Assembly: GCF_937891065.1 (NCBI RefSeq)
Contig: NZ_CALAEQ010000099.1
Coordinates: 1 to 64,000 of the forward strand
Direction of reading: 5' to 3'
Source of the DNA: an uncultured Lutibacter sp.
Lineage (GTDB): Bacteria > Bacteroidota > Bacteroidia > Flavobacteriales > Flavobacteriaceae
Length of the DNA stretch: 64,000 nt
The notes under the pieces were generated by a model that did not search any database, had not been told where the DNA came from, and was given only the letters and a program-made list of their open reading frames with translations. Both the position numbers and the translations under genes were made by a program. This document shows positions 29,108-39,035 of the stretch, one piece after another. Each line of letters opens with the position of its first letter. The stretch's first letter is position 1.

Positions 29108-30874
29108 TTAATTGTATTCTACTACTATCATCCCCCAATATTGAAGTGAAGGAATTTTAAAAACTAAATTGTTTCCATTTTGAGTAAATTCCAATTCTCT
29201 TGAACTTCCTTTATTTAAATCTGGTGAAGCATACCAAACCTTGGTTACAATTTTATTGCTTGTGAGATTTAGCATGAAATCTTTTCTAATTTGAGGTGTA
29301 TTTTGATCTCCATGTGTATCTCTCCATGTTAATATATTACTATCTGAAAAATTTATTAAATGAATGATTTGTTTATCTGAAAACTCCTTACCAATAACAG
29401 ATACTTTTGAAAAAACAGGAGGCCAATTTCTTAAACTTATTTTGCCGTCTCCAGAAACCAATTCTGGATTATTAAAAGTACCTCCATCTCTCAATAAGTT
29501 TTGATAGGCAACTAAAAAATTATAGTATGATCTAAGGTTCTTTTTTAATTCCGAACTTATATTTAAATTATTGTTTGGAAAATATTCTTTACCTAACATA
29601 TGTTCCCCTAATTCCAAATGAGAACCTCCAAAAGCGAATATTACAGCATCTGCCAATAAAACACTAGGAGTATTAAAAACCCCAGAGTTATTAGCCAAAT
29701 CATAATTCAAATATGCAGCTAATACGGTATTTAGAGAATTATTTGATAATGTATTATTATTTTGAATAATGGAAGCTAAATCATCAAACCCTTCATTACC
29801 ATCCCAAACTTCTGTATAAGCAAAATCTACAGATTCATTTAATATTTGTGATTGCCCATATTGATTTACAGCATTTAGAACCATTTTTTTGTTTGGAAAT
29901 GTATTTTTTAAATTTGATAAGAAAGGACCAAAAGAATCTTCTATGTTTACAACATCTCCATTGTAATTATATACTTTACCCCGATTTCCAAGTTGATCTA
30001 AATGCCAACCATCAAAATCTAGATTATTGTAGATGTTTCGTGTTTTTTGAAAAATATAATCTTGCCATAAAGTATTAGCAGGGTTTAAAACTAGAATATC
30101 ACTTAAAGCCCAATTATCATCCAAATCATGTTTGTTAATATTTTGATGATTTGAATCATTAAAAAGCATCCATTCAATTGAAACCTCATCAGTTGCAAAA
30201 TCCTCCCAAGCTCCATATAATAGGTTATAACTCATAGATGCAATATTCATCTCTTTAGATTTTTGTATATAATTTTCTACAGTTCTAAAGTAAGTATCTC
30301 GTTTTGCTATATCTAGCCAATTTGATGCTGGAGAATCACCATCCATTTTTAGAGGTAAATGATGTTTATTATGCCAATCATAATATTGCAGTCCATTAAT
30401 ATGATAATCTTTTAAATTATCAATAACTTGATTCATTTGATTATCTGAAATATCTCCAAATTTTGAAAGAAAACCATATCTAGGAAATTTTGTCCAATCT
30501 GAAGATACATCTACAGCTACTGATCCAACTGCAATTTCATCTTCATCCACAGACCGATATAACTCTATCATATAGCCTTTAAAATCATCTGAAGGCGGAT
30601 ACCATTCCCAAGAGGTTCCTGATAAGGATTCCTGTGATAAAACCTTATTAAGGTATTTATATTTTATAGTAATATTACTATAAGCATTATCAGATGAAAA
30701 AACGATTTTTTCTCCTGGAGCATAAACTGCTTTATCTGTTTTTATATTGATTTCAACTATTTCTACTATTTCCTCTGGAATATAGTTTATATCTTCATTA
30801 TTGTTTTTACTACAATTACTTAAGAATATTAGTACTAATAGACAACATAATATCTTAATAAGATATTTCTTCAT
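29108..30874 (-). CDS. GH66 endo-dextranase lipoprotein
   Basis: This 588-residue protein has a lipobox (FLSNC, Cys21) and so is probably anchored to the outer membrane surface. An N-terminal Ig-like domain starts TDKAVYAPGEKIVF, typical of GH66. The barrel carries FDGWHLDQLG with the expected nucleophile Asp293 and FAYTEVWDG with the expected acid/base Glu355, spaced 62 residues as in characterised dextranases. GH66 enzymes are endo-dextranases or cycloisomaltooligosaccharide glucanotransferases. The large insert that the latter carry is absent, so simple endo-cleavage of alpha-1,6-glucan is favoured. This gene is the main basis for calling the locus a dextran PUL. Confidence 0.92.
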   Translation of the reverse strand: MKKYLIKILCCLLVLIFLSNCSKNNNEDINYIPEEIVEIVEINIKTDKAVYAPGEKIVFSSDNAYSNITIKYKYLNKVLSQESLSGTSWEWYPPSDDFKGYMIELYRSVDEDEIAVGSVAVDVSSDWTKFPRYGFLSKFGDISDNQMNQVIDNLKDYHINGLQYYDWHNKHHLPLKMDGDSPASNWLDIAKRDTYFRTVENYIQKSKEMNIASMSYNLLYGAWEDFATDEVSIEWMLFNDSNHQNINKHDLDDNWALSDILVLNPANTLWQDYIFQKTRNIYNNLDFDGWHLDQLGNRGKVYNYNGDVVNIEDSFGPFLSNLKNTFPNKKMVLNAVNQYGQSQILNESVDFAYTEVWDGNEGFDDLASIIQNNNTLSNNSLNTVLAAYLNYDLANNSGVFNTPSVLLADAVIFAFGGSHLELGEHMLGKEYFPNNNLNISSELKKNLRSYYNFLVAYQNLLRDGGTFNNPELVSGDGKISLRNWPPVFSKVSVIGKEFSDKQIIHLINFSDSNILTWRDTHGDQNTPQIRKDFMLNLTSNKIVTKVWYASPDLNKGSSRELEFTQNGNNLVFKIPSLQYWGMIVVEYN

Positions 30875-30995
30875 GGCTTAGAATTTATAAAAAATTTAAA
30901 CTTTGAGAAAAGACTCAATTAAAGGGGAATAATGAATTTAACACACCCCCCCTTTTTTCGCTGTTTTCACAACTTCATTCTTAACTCAATAATTA

Positions 30996-32477
30996 TTATA
31001 TTTTTGTAATAGTCATTATATTTTGTTCCAAATCAATCATAATTTCATAGCTTCCTGCTTCTCCATCCTTTAATTGCCATTTATTATCTGGTCCATCACA
31101 TCCGTGAGTAAGAATAAAGTTAGAATCATAAATAGATTGTGATTCAGTAGCTGGATTTATCCAATCTCCATCACACCAATTTCCTTTAAATTTTGAAATT
31201 TTAAATTCACCAATTGGATTACTAGCTCCTAATTCACCATTAAAAATATATACTCCATTTTCATAAGTAAAAGGTGCAGGGTTAGCGATATCCCAACCTG
31301 CTGGACCTCCATCACCAACAACGTAAAGGTTTACTTTTTCAATTTTTATGGTATTACTGAAAGTGTCTAGTGTAATTTTATATCTTCCTTGATCTTCAGA
31401 TGTGATAGTCCATTTATTATCTACTTCACACCCTGAATTTTGTTCAACTTCTGTCAAGCTCAGATCTTGACCATTGACTAAAGGTCTGTACCATTGTCCA
31501 CACCAATCTCCAAGTGCCCCCGCGAAAATTTTAAAGTCTCCCGGAACAAGACTGGCTTCATATGTAAATACAAAAGGGTTACTTGTTCTAGTGAATTCTT
31601 GTGGAGAATCAACATTCCAACCACTTGGGCTAGCATCTCCTACAATCCAAATTTGTGAAAATAGGGGCTCCTCACTTTCTTCAATATTAAACGTAAGTTC
31701 TAATAAATCAATTTCTATTTTATATTTTCCACCTTCTAAAATTTCCCATTGAATATCATCTCCACTACCAGCAATATTATGAATAATACGTGTTGGATCT
31801 GTAGGATCTTGTGTGTAAAAATCTTGGCACCAGCATCCTTCTCTATTTACAGGAAACTTAAAATTCCCTGGAGATAATAAACCTTCATAAGTGAATAAAC
31901 CAGATTTAGTCGTTGAAGGAACCAATTCTATTGCATTTGAAATATCCCAACCTATTGGTGTTGCATCCCCAACAATAAATAATTGACTTGTTACTGGCAA
32001 ATATGGGGTAACCACAAAGCTGGTTGAAGCTGTTTGAGATGAAACACTACTATCTGCAAATATCGCAGTAACTCGAGCTTCAAGTTCTTGAGTTGTATTT
32101 GGTTCAACATTAAAAGTATTCAACAAAATTTGATTTAACGTTTTATAATTAATTGGGAATCCAAACTGATTTTTTCCCATGTCATATTCCAGAGGCATTG
32201 AAAAATCACTTCCTGCTTTATCAATTTCTAGAAAATAAGAAATTGACGAGTTAGTACCTTTATTGCTGCCCGTTGTCCAATTAATTGTTACTGTACTTTC
32301 AGTAAAACGCTCATCCAAAACAACTTCTGAGTCCGATACATTTACAGTAAGAACGTCATCAACATCAAATGAGTTATCTTCTAATTGTTCGTCACATGAA
32401 ATTAATAATGAAGAAAATATTAAAAAGGTTAGAGTGAACAATAGTTTTGAGCAATATTTTATATTTATTTTTTTCAT
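30996..32477 (-). CDS. SusE/SusF-like surface glycan-binding lipoprotein
   Basis: This 493-residue lipoprotein (lipobox LLISC, Cys28) has an N-terminal SusE-type domain (about 38-160) followed by three tandem starch-binding-like modules (about 165-270, 275-380 and 385-493). Each opens with a version of IVGDASPSGW and contains a WC-rich segment (GCWCQDFYTQ, DWCGQWYRP, NWCDGDWINP). SusE and SusF bind alpha-glucans on the cell surface through such modules without cutting them. It lies 13 bp after susD. The 121-bp gap to the GH66 gene is the largest inside the operon. Confidence 0.88.
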   Translation of the reverse strand: MKKINIKYCSKLLFTLTFLIFSSLLISCDEQLEDNSFDVDDVLTVNVSDSEVVLDERFTESTVTINWTTGSNKGTNSSISYFLEIDKAGSDFSMPLEYDMGKNQFGFPINYKTLNQILLNTFNVEPNTTQELEARVTAIFADSSVSSQTASTSFVVTPYLPVTSQLFIVGDATPIGWDISNAIELVPSTTKSGLFTYEGLLSPGNFKFPVNREGCWCQDFYTQDPTDPTRIIHNIAGSGDDIQWEILEGGKYKIEIDLLELTFNIEESEEPLFSQIWIVGDASPSGWNVDSPQEFTRTSNPFVFTYEASLVPGDFKIFAGALGDWCGQWYRPLVNGQDLSLTEVEQNSGCEVDNKWTITSEDQGRYKITLDTFSNTIKIEKVNLYVVGDGGPAGWDIANPAPFTYENGVYIFNGELGASNPIGEFKISKFKGNWCDGDWINPATESQSIYDSNFILTHGCDGPDNKWQLKDGEAGSYEIMIDLEQNIMTITKI

Positions 32478-32490
32478 AATCTTAGTTTTA

Positions 32491-33969
32491 TTAGTATCCT
32501 GGATTTTGAGTTAGATTAGGATTTCTATCTCTTTCTATTTGAGGTACAGGGAATAGTAAATGTTTTTCCGATGCATTTGTCTTACCAATTGAATGAAGAA
32601 AATCAAGACCATATTGCCCATTATTTATTCTAATAAGATCAAACCATCGCTGACCTTCAAAAGCAAGTTCCATTCTACGTTCATGTAATATCGCTTCCTT
32701 TAAAGAAATTTGATCCATTCCCGATGAAATATCTAGTAAACCTGCCCTATTTCTCACTATATTTAAAGACGTTTCAGCTTGTGAACTTTGCCCTAATTCA
32801 TTCAATGCTTCTGCTTTCATTAATAATACATCTGCAAAACGTAAAACAGGGAAATTTAACGGACTATTATCATAGGATGATGATACATCCAGAGGAACTA
32901 AATATTTTCTAACATTATAACCTGTTAGTGAATATGCAGCATCATAAGACTTTTCATCAAAATCAGGACCACCTTCAAATAAAATAGTTGCTCCCTTCCT
33001 TAAATCATTAGGTTCATATTCATTAACAAATTCTTGTGTTGGTTGATTCCACCCCCATGCACCAGCAACAAAATCAGAACCTCTTGGGCCCATAAATGTA
33101 CTTAACCATGATGATTGATTTTCATTACCCCAAAAACTAAACCCACCATTACTTGCGTATTGAACCTCAAAAATAGATTCAGCTGAATTTTCAGTATATG
33201 GATTAAAATTATCTGAGTAATTATCATTTAGACGATAACCTAACCCTTCAAGCTCAGTTGTTAGTGTAACAACTTTATCCCAATTTCCTAATGTGAGATA
33301 AACCTTTGCTAAGATACCTAGAGCAGCTCCTTTACTTGCCCTTCCTAAATCTGTTCCTGAATAACTATCTTTTGTTGGCAGCAATTCTATTGCATTTTCA
33401 AGATCACTTATAATTTGGTCATAAACATCATTTTTAGAAACCCTTTCAGGGTATAAACTATCATCTGAAGACTGAGGCTCGGTAATTAAGGGAACATCCC
33501 CAAAATATCTTGTTAAAATAAAATAATAATGAGCTCTAAGAAAATACGCTTCTCCAATGGATCTATTTTTTATGGCTTCGTCAATTTCTAGGCTTGGAGC
33601 AACATCTAATACAATATTTGACATTAAGATTCCTGGCCAAGGGCCTCTCCAAAGGTCTAAAACTCCAGCATTATCAGTATTTGTGACAAAATTAGTCATA
33701 TCTTGAGTTTCTATACCATCAGATCCTCCACCAGCTCCAACAATACTATTCCCTGCCATGATATCAGATGTCCACATTCTTAAATTGTATAGCTTAGGCC
33801 ATTGCAGAGGTTGATACACTCCATTTACAACAGTAATCAATTCTTCTGCAGTAGCTGGATAATTTTCCGTATTTATTGTATCTAAGGGTGTTTTATCTAA
33901 AAAATCCTCAGAACAATTAATCATTGAAATAACTACTATTAGTAGTAATATAATTTTAATTTTTTTCAT
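32491..33969 (-). CDS. susD: SusD/RagB-family glycan-binding lipoprotein
   Basis: This 492-residue lipoprotein (MINC lipobox, Cys19, then SEDFLDKTPLDTI) has the all-helical TPR-like SusD fold. Motifs include GEAYFLRAHYYFILTRYFGDVPL near residue 140-165, ASKGAALGILAKVYLTLGNW near 210-230, and the C-terminal ERRMELAFEGQRWFDLIR with PVPQIERDRNPNLTQNPGY. SusD caps the SusC barrel and captures the polysaccharide. It follows susC by 11 bp, the universal order of the pair. The symbol denotes the family rather than proven starch specificity. Confidence 0.95.
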   Translation of the reverse strand: MKKIKIILLLIVVISMINCSEDFLDKTPLDTINTENYPATAEELITVVNGVYQPLQWPKLYNLRMWTSDIMAGNSIVGAGGGSDGIETQDMTNFVTNTDNAGVLDLWRGPWPGILMSNIVLDVAPSLEIDEAIKNRSIGEAYFLRAHYYFILTRYFGDVPLITEPQSSDDSLYPERVSKNDVYDQIISDLENAIELLPTKDSYSGTDLGRASKGAALGILAKVYLTLGNWDKVVTLTTELEGLGYRLNDNYSDNFNPYTENSAESIFEVQYASNGGFSFWGNENQSSWLSTFMGPRGSDFVAGAWGWNQPTQEFVNEYEPNDLRKGATILFEGGPDFDEKSYDAAYSLTGYNVRKYLVPLDVSSSYDNSPLNFPVLRFADVLLMKAEALNELGQSSQAETSLNIVRNRAGLLDISSGMDQISLKEAILHERRMELAFEGQRWFDLIRINNGQYGLDFLHSIGKTNASEKHLLFPVPQIERDRNPNLTQNPGY

Positions 33970-33980
33970 TTTTATATAAT

Positions 33981-36900
33981 TTAAAATCCAATGTTTAATC
34001 CAACAGAAATAGTTTTAGTTGTAGGATAAAGATTATTATCTATCCCTCCAATTGAAACTTCTGGATCTAGTCCATTATAACTTGTTAGTGTTAATAAGTT
34101 TTTACCAGAAATATATATTCTAGAATAATCAAATAATTTTGTCAAGAAAAACTCTTTTGGAATATTGTATGTTAGCGTTATATTTTTAACTCGTAAATAA
34201 GATCCATCTTCTATATATCTGCTTGAGGCTCGACTGTTATTATTTGGATCCCCAAATACCGCACGTGGAATAGAATTACTTGTACCAGGTCCTGTCCATC
34301 TGTCTAAAACTGAATTTAATTGATTAGTAGTTATAGACATTCCTTCGGTATATATTCTATTAGCATTAAATATTTCATTACCATAAACTCCTTGTAAAAA
34401 AATATTTAATTTAAAATCACCCAAAGTAAATGTATTGTTTAAAGAAAACGTCAAATCAGGATTAGGGTCACCTAAAAAAGTTCTGTCTTCATCAGTAATT
34501 AAACCATCATTATTGAGGTCTTTATAACGAATATCCCCAGGAGAAGTACTATTACTAATAGAAGTTCCGGGCACTTGTACTGCGTGATTATCAACTTCTG
34601 TTTGAGTTTGAAAAATACCGTCATGTACAAACCCATAAAAAACATCAACTGGATAACCACTTTGGATTCTAGAAAGGTTATAATTTAATCCTATACCTCC
34701 TCTAATTAATGGAGTATCACTGTTTATATCAATAACCTCGTTTTTATTAAACGAAAAAACAATATCTGAATCCCATGAGAAATTTTCTTTATCAATATTT
34801 CTAGAATTAACAATAACCTCAATCCCTTTGTTTTTAATCTCACCTGCATTAATATAGGGAACATAAATGTCAGAATAACCTGAAGTTACTGGTACAGATT
34901 GAGGAACAAGCATGTCTTTCGTATTTTTAATATAAGCATCAATTATTAACTTGATTCTATTATCAAACAAACTAGCATCTAATCCAATATTAAGTTGTTC
35001 TTGAGACTCCCACTTGACATTTGAATTTGGTAATACTGTTGGTACAGCTGCACTTACTAAATTACCATTAAAATTATATAAATTAGTGCTATAAGATGAT
35101 GCGAAAGAATAATTACCTATTTCTTGATTTCCAGTAATTCCAAAACCTGCTCTCAGTTTTATATTATTAATAAATTTTGATTTAAAAAAATCCTCGCTTG
35201 AAACTCTCCAGGCTAACGATCCAGACGGAAAGGTACCATATTTATTATCCTTACCAAATCTAGAAGAACCATCACGTCTAATAGTAGCCGTCAAATAGTA
35301 TTTGCTTTTATAATCAAAATTTGTTCTTGCAAAATAAGAGAATAAAGCCCACTCTGAACCTGTTCCATTTAAAGTTACTTGATCTACCCCATTGTTTAAT
35401 GTTTGCGATAGTTCACTTGGGAAATTTTGAATAGATCCATTTATAAATTCAAAATTATTCTCTTGCGCACTTGTACCAAGAAGTGCTGTAAGGTTTAATC
35501 CATTTTCAAAATTCTTCTTGTATGTTAAGGTATTATCCCAAAGCCAGGTTATGCTCTGGTTAGAAGATTCACTTAAATATGCATTCTGTTGAACATCTGA
35601 ATCCCATTCATATGAGGGAACCCACGTTCTATTTTTCCAGAAATTTGCTTCTATTCCTAAAACCGTTTTGAAGGTGAAATTATTTAATAAAGATAATTCT
35701 CCAAATACAGTTCCTTGAATATTATACCCTTTAGTTACATTGTCTACAATATTTGCTTTCCCTATTGGATTATCAACATCTCCTGAATAAATAGGTTGTC
35801 CTATAGGTCCTGAATAATTTCCATTCTCTCTATATATTGGTTGTGTTGGTAAAGATAGAATCGTATTTCTAATATTATAATCTCCCTGAGATTTAATATC
35901 ATGATTTAATTTAAAATTATTACCAAACTTCAATTTATCTGAAATTTTTGTTTCAGTGTTGAATTGTAAAATATATCTATTATAATCAGTATTAAGAATA
36001 ATCCCTTCCTGATTAAAAATATTCATAGAAGTATATACTGTAGTCTTTTCATTACCATTTGAATAGGATAATGTATAATTATTTGACATTGCATTATTAA
36101 AAAAAGGTGCCAACCAATCCGTCCCTTTTCCTAACTGTTCTGGATTTGCAAAATCTATATTTGGAGTCATTCCTCCATTAATCAACATTTCATTACTTAG
36201 TGTTGCAAATTCAGAGGCATTCAAAACAGATAACATATTTGTAGCTTCGCTAAATCCAGTAAACGTATCGAAAGATACAGTGGCTTCACCTTTTTTACCT
36301 TTCTTAGTTGTAATTATAACAACACCATTAGCCCCTCTAGACCCATAGATAGCCGTAGATGATGCATCTTTAAGGATATGTAAAGACGCAATATCATTCA
36401 TGTTCACCTGATTCAAACCTCCATTTAATGGCATCCCATCAACTACAATTAAAGGTTCATTGTTTCCTATTGTACCTGTTCCTCTAATTCTGAAAGATGG
36501 ATTATCACCTGGCTTACCTGAAGTTACTACTTGAACACCTGAAGCGCGCCCTTGGATTGCATCTCCAACATTTGCAACTGGCTGTCCAACTATCTCTTCT
36601 ATATCAACTGATGATACTGCACCTGTTAAATCTTTGGATTTTACTGAACCATATCCGACTACTACAACTTCATCTAAAGAATTAAGATCTGGCAATAATT
36701 TTACAAAAATAGATGGAGTTTTGACAGCAATTCTTTGTGTCTTATATCCAACATAACTAATTACTAATATGGAATTAGCTTTCTTTACAAATATTTCAAA
36801 ATTACCATCAAAATCAGTAGTTGCACCATTATCTGAACCTTCCTCAATAATAGAAGCTCCTGGTAAGGGTGTTTCGTTTTCATCTACAATTTTTCCTACA

Positions 36901-37019
36901 ACTTTAAAATTTGTATTACTTTCTTGTGCTGACAATATCGTGGTCGACATTATTAGGATTAAAAGAGTAACAAGAAATTTTACCCTTTTATAAAAAGAAC
37001 AATTTAGTTTAATATTCAT
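33981..37019 (-). CDS. susC: SusC/RagA-family TonB-linked glycan importer
   Basis: This 1,012-residue outer-membrane protein has a signal sequence (to about residue 31, ILSAQ), a carboxypeptidase-regulatory domain (about 37-115, GKIVDENETPLPGASI), the SusC-specific link SLDEVVVVGYGSVKSKDLTGAVSSV, a plug (IRGTGTIGNNEPLIVVDGMPL, SSTAIYGSRGANGVVIITTKKG) and a C-terminal barrel. It imports the oligosaccharides captured by SusD using TonB energy. It is the first gene of the seven-gene operon; 238 bp separate it from the regulator gene and should hold the PUL promoter, though no clear -7 box was found. The start was taken as the first Met before the hydrophobic signal. Confidence 0.95.
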   Translation of the reverse strand: MNIKLNCSFYKRVKFLVTLLILIMSTTILSAQESNTNFKVVGKIVDENETPLPGASIIEEGSDNGATTDFDGNFEIFVKKANSILVISYVGYKTQRIAVKTPSIFVKLLPDLNSLDEVVVVGYGSVKSKDLTGAVSSVDIEEIVGQPVANVGDAIQGRASGVQVVTSGKPGDNPSFRIRGTGTIGNNEPLIVVDGMPLNGGLNQVNMNDIASLHILKDASSTAIYGSRGANGVVIITTKKGKKGEATVSFDTFTGFSEATNMLSVLNASEFATLSNEMLINGGMTPNIDFANPEQLGKGTDWLAPFFNNAMSNNYTLSYSNGNEKTTVYTSMNIFNQEGIILNTDYNRYILQFNTETKISDKLKFGNNFKLNHDIKSQGDYNIRNTILSLPTQPIYRENGNYSGPIGQPIYSGDVDNPIGKANIVDNVTKGYNIQGTVFGELSLLNNFTFKTVLGIEANFWKNRTWVPSYEWDSDVQQNAYLSESSNQSITWLWDNTLTYKKNFENGLNLTALLGTSAQENNFEFINGSIQNFPSELSQTLNNGVDQVTLNGTGSEWALFSYFARTNFDYKSKYYLTATIRRDGSSRFGKDNKYGTFPSGSLAWRVSSEDFFKSKFINNIKLRAGFGITGNQEIGNYSFASSYSTNLYNFNGNLVSAAVPTVLPNSNVKWESQEQLNIGLDASLFDNRIKLIIDAYIKNTKDMLVPQSVPVTSGYSDIYVPYINAGEIKNKGIEVIVNSRNIDKENFSWDSDIVFSFNKNEVIDINSDTPLIRGGIGLNYNLSRIQSGYPVDVFYGFVHDGIFQTQTEVDNHAVQVPGTSISNSTSPGDIRYKDLNNDGLITDEDRTFLGDPNPDLTFSLNNTFTLGDFKLNIFLQGVYGNEIFNANRIYTEGMSITTNQLNSVLDRWTGPGTSNSIPRAVFGDPNNNSRASSRYIEDGSYLRVKNITLTYNIPKEFFLTKLFDYSRIYISGKNLLTLTSYNGLDPEVSIGGIDNNLYPTTKTISVGLNIGF

Positions 37020-37257
37020 AAATTTTGATTTGTTAATTACTTGTTCAGTTAAATATCAAAACATACAATAATGAAATACTGCACACTTATTTAACAAATT
37101 TCCAAAATTTAACAGCTTAAATTACTTGTAAAAATATTTGTATAGATAAATATTAATAAATACATAGTGTCATAAAACTTAAAAAACTATTAATCAGACA
37201 TGTAAAAAACAAAAGAGTAAAATAAATATATAGAAAAAAAGATGTAAAAAAATTATT

Positions 37258-38940
37258 TTAGAGCTTTAAAGTAGTAATTTCTAGTAAATTTTGATCAAAA
37301 TCATTCTTATCTACTATAGCTCTATTACGTATTTTAGTTTTATAAGCATAAATAGAATTTACAGAATACCCTAAAATTTGAGCGATAATCTCATTGTGTT
37401 TTACACCCAATCTTATCAAAGCAAAAATTCGTAATTCATTTGAAAGGTGTCGTTCATTTTTTAGTTTAACTTTATACTCATCCTTCATCAAAGAATTAAA
37501 TTCATTTATAAAGTTAGGAAATAGCTTCATAAAGGCATCATCAAAATTTAGTAAGACTTTTTCTTTTTCTTTCTTTATATTATAATTTGCCACATGGCGC
37601 TTTGCCTTTTCAAAATTTTCTTCAAGAATACATTTCTCTATTCTATGTCTAAAATATTTCAGCTTTTCAAATATATCATCGTACTGCGTGAAAAAGAATC
37701 CTAGATATTCTTCCTTAATTTTATTAGATTCTAATAGATTCTCATTAATTACTTTTATCCTTAAGTTATGCTCCTTGATTTGTTTATTAACATTCGTTAA
37801 TTCAATGTTGATTTTTTCAAGATTAGTATGCGCTTCTGATATTTCTTTTTTAGCCTTTTTTAGCTTTCTATATTGCATATAGATTATAAAGAAAAAACAA
37901 AGAACAAATAACAGAAATAAACTAATAATGATATTTTGCCAATACAATCTCTCTTTTTCTTTTTCTACATTTAGCACCATTTCTTGCTCTATTAATGGTA
38001 AAATCGCACCTACTTGAATTTTTCTCTGTTGAGCTCCATAAAACAAAGCATCTTCATTAGCTTTGTGAATTAAAACAGATGCATTTTTAATATCACCTTT
38101 TTTAAAAAGAATTTCAGACAATTTAATAATTGCTAAAGATTCCTTTGCTGAAGTCTTAATATCTGAAATAACTGCTTTTGCAAAATAGTTTATTGCCTGT
38201 TCACTTTTATCTAGTTGTAAATATAAATCTCCAACCATATAATTCACTAGTGCCTTATCTCTAATTCCAATACTATCTTGAAGTAAATATTTGAATTCAT
38301 CAAGTGCCTCCTCAGTTTGATTGTTCTTTGATTTGTTAAATATCCTTAAAAAGGAATTGAAAAATGTATTTTCATCTGTATTTTCTAATGCTTTTTCTCT
38401 ATAATAATTGGCTTGCTTTTTGTAATCTAAATAAAAATTTGGAATATTATTATATTCAGCCATATCTCCATAGCAACGTCCCATTAAACCATAATAAAGT
38501 GAACGATAGTTTTTTGGCATATCAACCGGATTTATTGATTCTAAAAAGCTAAAAGCTTCTTTGTACATTCCAGCTGAAACACTTATATCTGCTAAATTTA
38601 TATTTGCAGTATTTACTATTAAATTATCATTAATCTTAAGTGCTATTTTTTTTGCTCGTAACGCATAGTGAAAGGCAGAATCCCTTTTAAAAACTTTATA
38701 TTCTTGAAATAATTGCTCATTTAAATAATAGAGAGTTATTAAATCCTTTTTATTCGTACTTAGTAGTGTTTTTTTTATGCTGTTAATATTGAGTATCTTT
38801 TCCTTATCATACCCTAAAGAAGATTTGATAACTTTATTTAGATTTACTAGAGTATTATTTTCTTGACCATTAATATTTTGAGGTATAAAAAAATAAATAC
38901 ATACTGATAATAAAAAACCTCTCAATAGATATGTTTTCAC
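37258..38940 (-). CDS. DUF6377-type TPR membrane regulator with LuxR-like HTH (PUL regulator)
   Basis: This 560-residue protein has a signal-like N-terminus, TPR repeats in the periplasmic half (about 60-310), one membrane span (about 328-348, IISLFLLFVLCFFFIIY), a coiled coil (about 355-410) and a cytoplasmic C-terminal domain with EEYLGFFFTQYDDIFEKL and a helix-turn-helix (LIRLGVKHNEIIAQILGYSVNSIYAYKTKIRNRA). This is the architecture of SusR-like and DUF6377 regulators that sense oligosaccharide in the periplasm and activate the adjacent PUL. The frame begins at GTG (38940); no ATG gives a better signal sequence. It is on the same strand as susC, upstream of it. Confidence 0.85.
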   Translation of the reverse strand: MKTYLLRGFLLSVCIYFFIPQNINGQENNTLVNLNKVIKSSLGYDKEKILNINSIKKTLLSTNKKDLITLYYLNEQLFQEYKVFKRDSAFHYALRAKKIALKINDNLIVNTANINLADISVSAGMYKEAFSFLESINPVDMPKNYRSLYYGLMGRCYGDMAEYNNIPNFYLDYKKQANYYREKALENTDENTFFNSFLRIFNKSKNNQTEEALDEFKYLLQDSIGIRDKALVNYMVGDLYLQLDKSEQAINYFAKAVISDIKTSAKESLAIIKLSEILFKKGDIKNASVLIHKANEDALFYGAQQRKIQVGAILPLIEQEMVLNVEKEKERLYWQNIIISLFLLFVLCFFFIIYMQYRKLKKAKKEISEAHTNLEKINIELTNVNKQIKEHNLRIKVINENLLESNKIKEEYLGFFFTQYDDIFEKLKYFRHRIEKCILEENFEKAKRHVANYNIKKEKEKVLLNFDDAFMKLFPNFINEFNSLMKDEYKVKLKNERHLSNELRIFALIRLGVKHNEIIAQILGYSVNSIYAYKTKIRNRAIVDKNDFDQNLLEITTLKL

Positions 38941-39035
38941 AATTAATATTTAGAATTCTTAAAAATATAAAGGTAATTTATTTATACAAATATTAAAATA
39001 ATGGTAAATAAGTATTTATAACTTACTTACCATAC

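Noticed and set aside
30940-30960. Run of seven C followed by six T between the SusE/F and GH66 genes
   Set aside because: Homopolymer tract in an intergenic gap; phase variation was considered, but it is not inside a gene and no promoter spacing could be shown.
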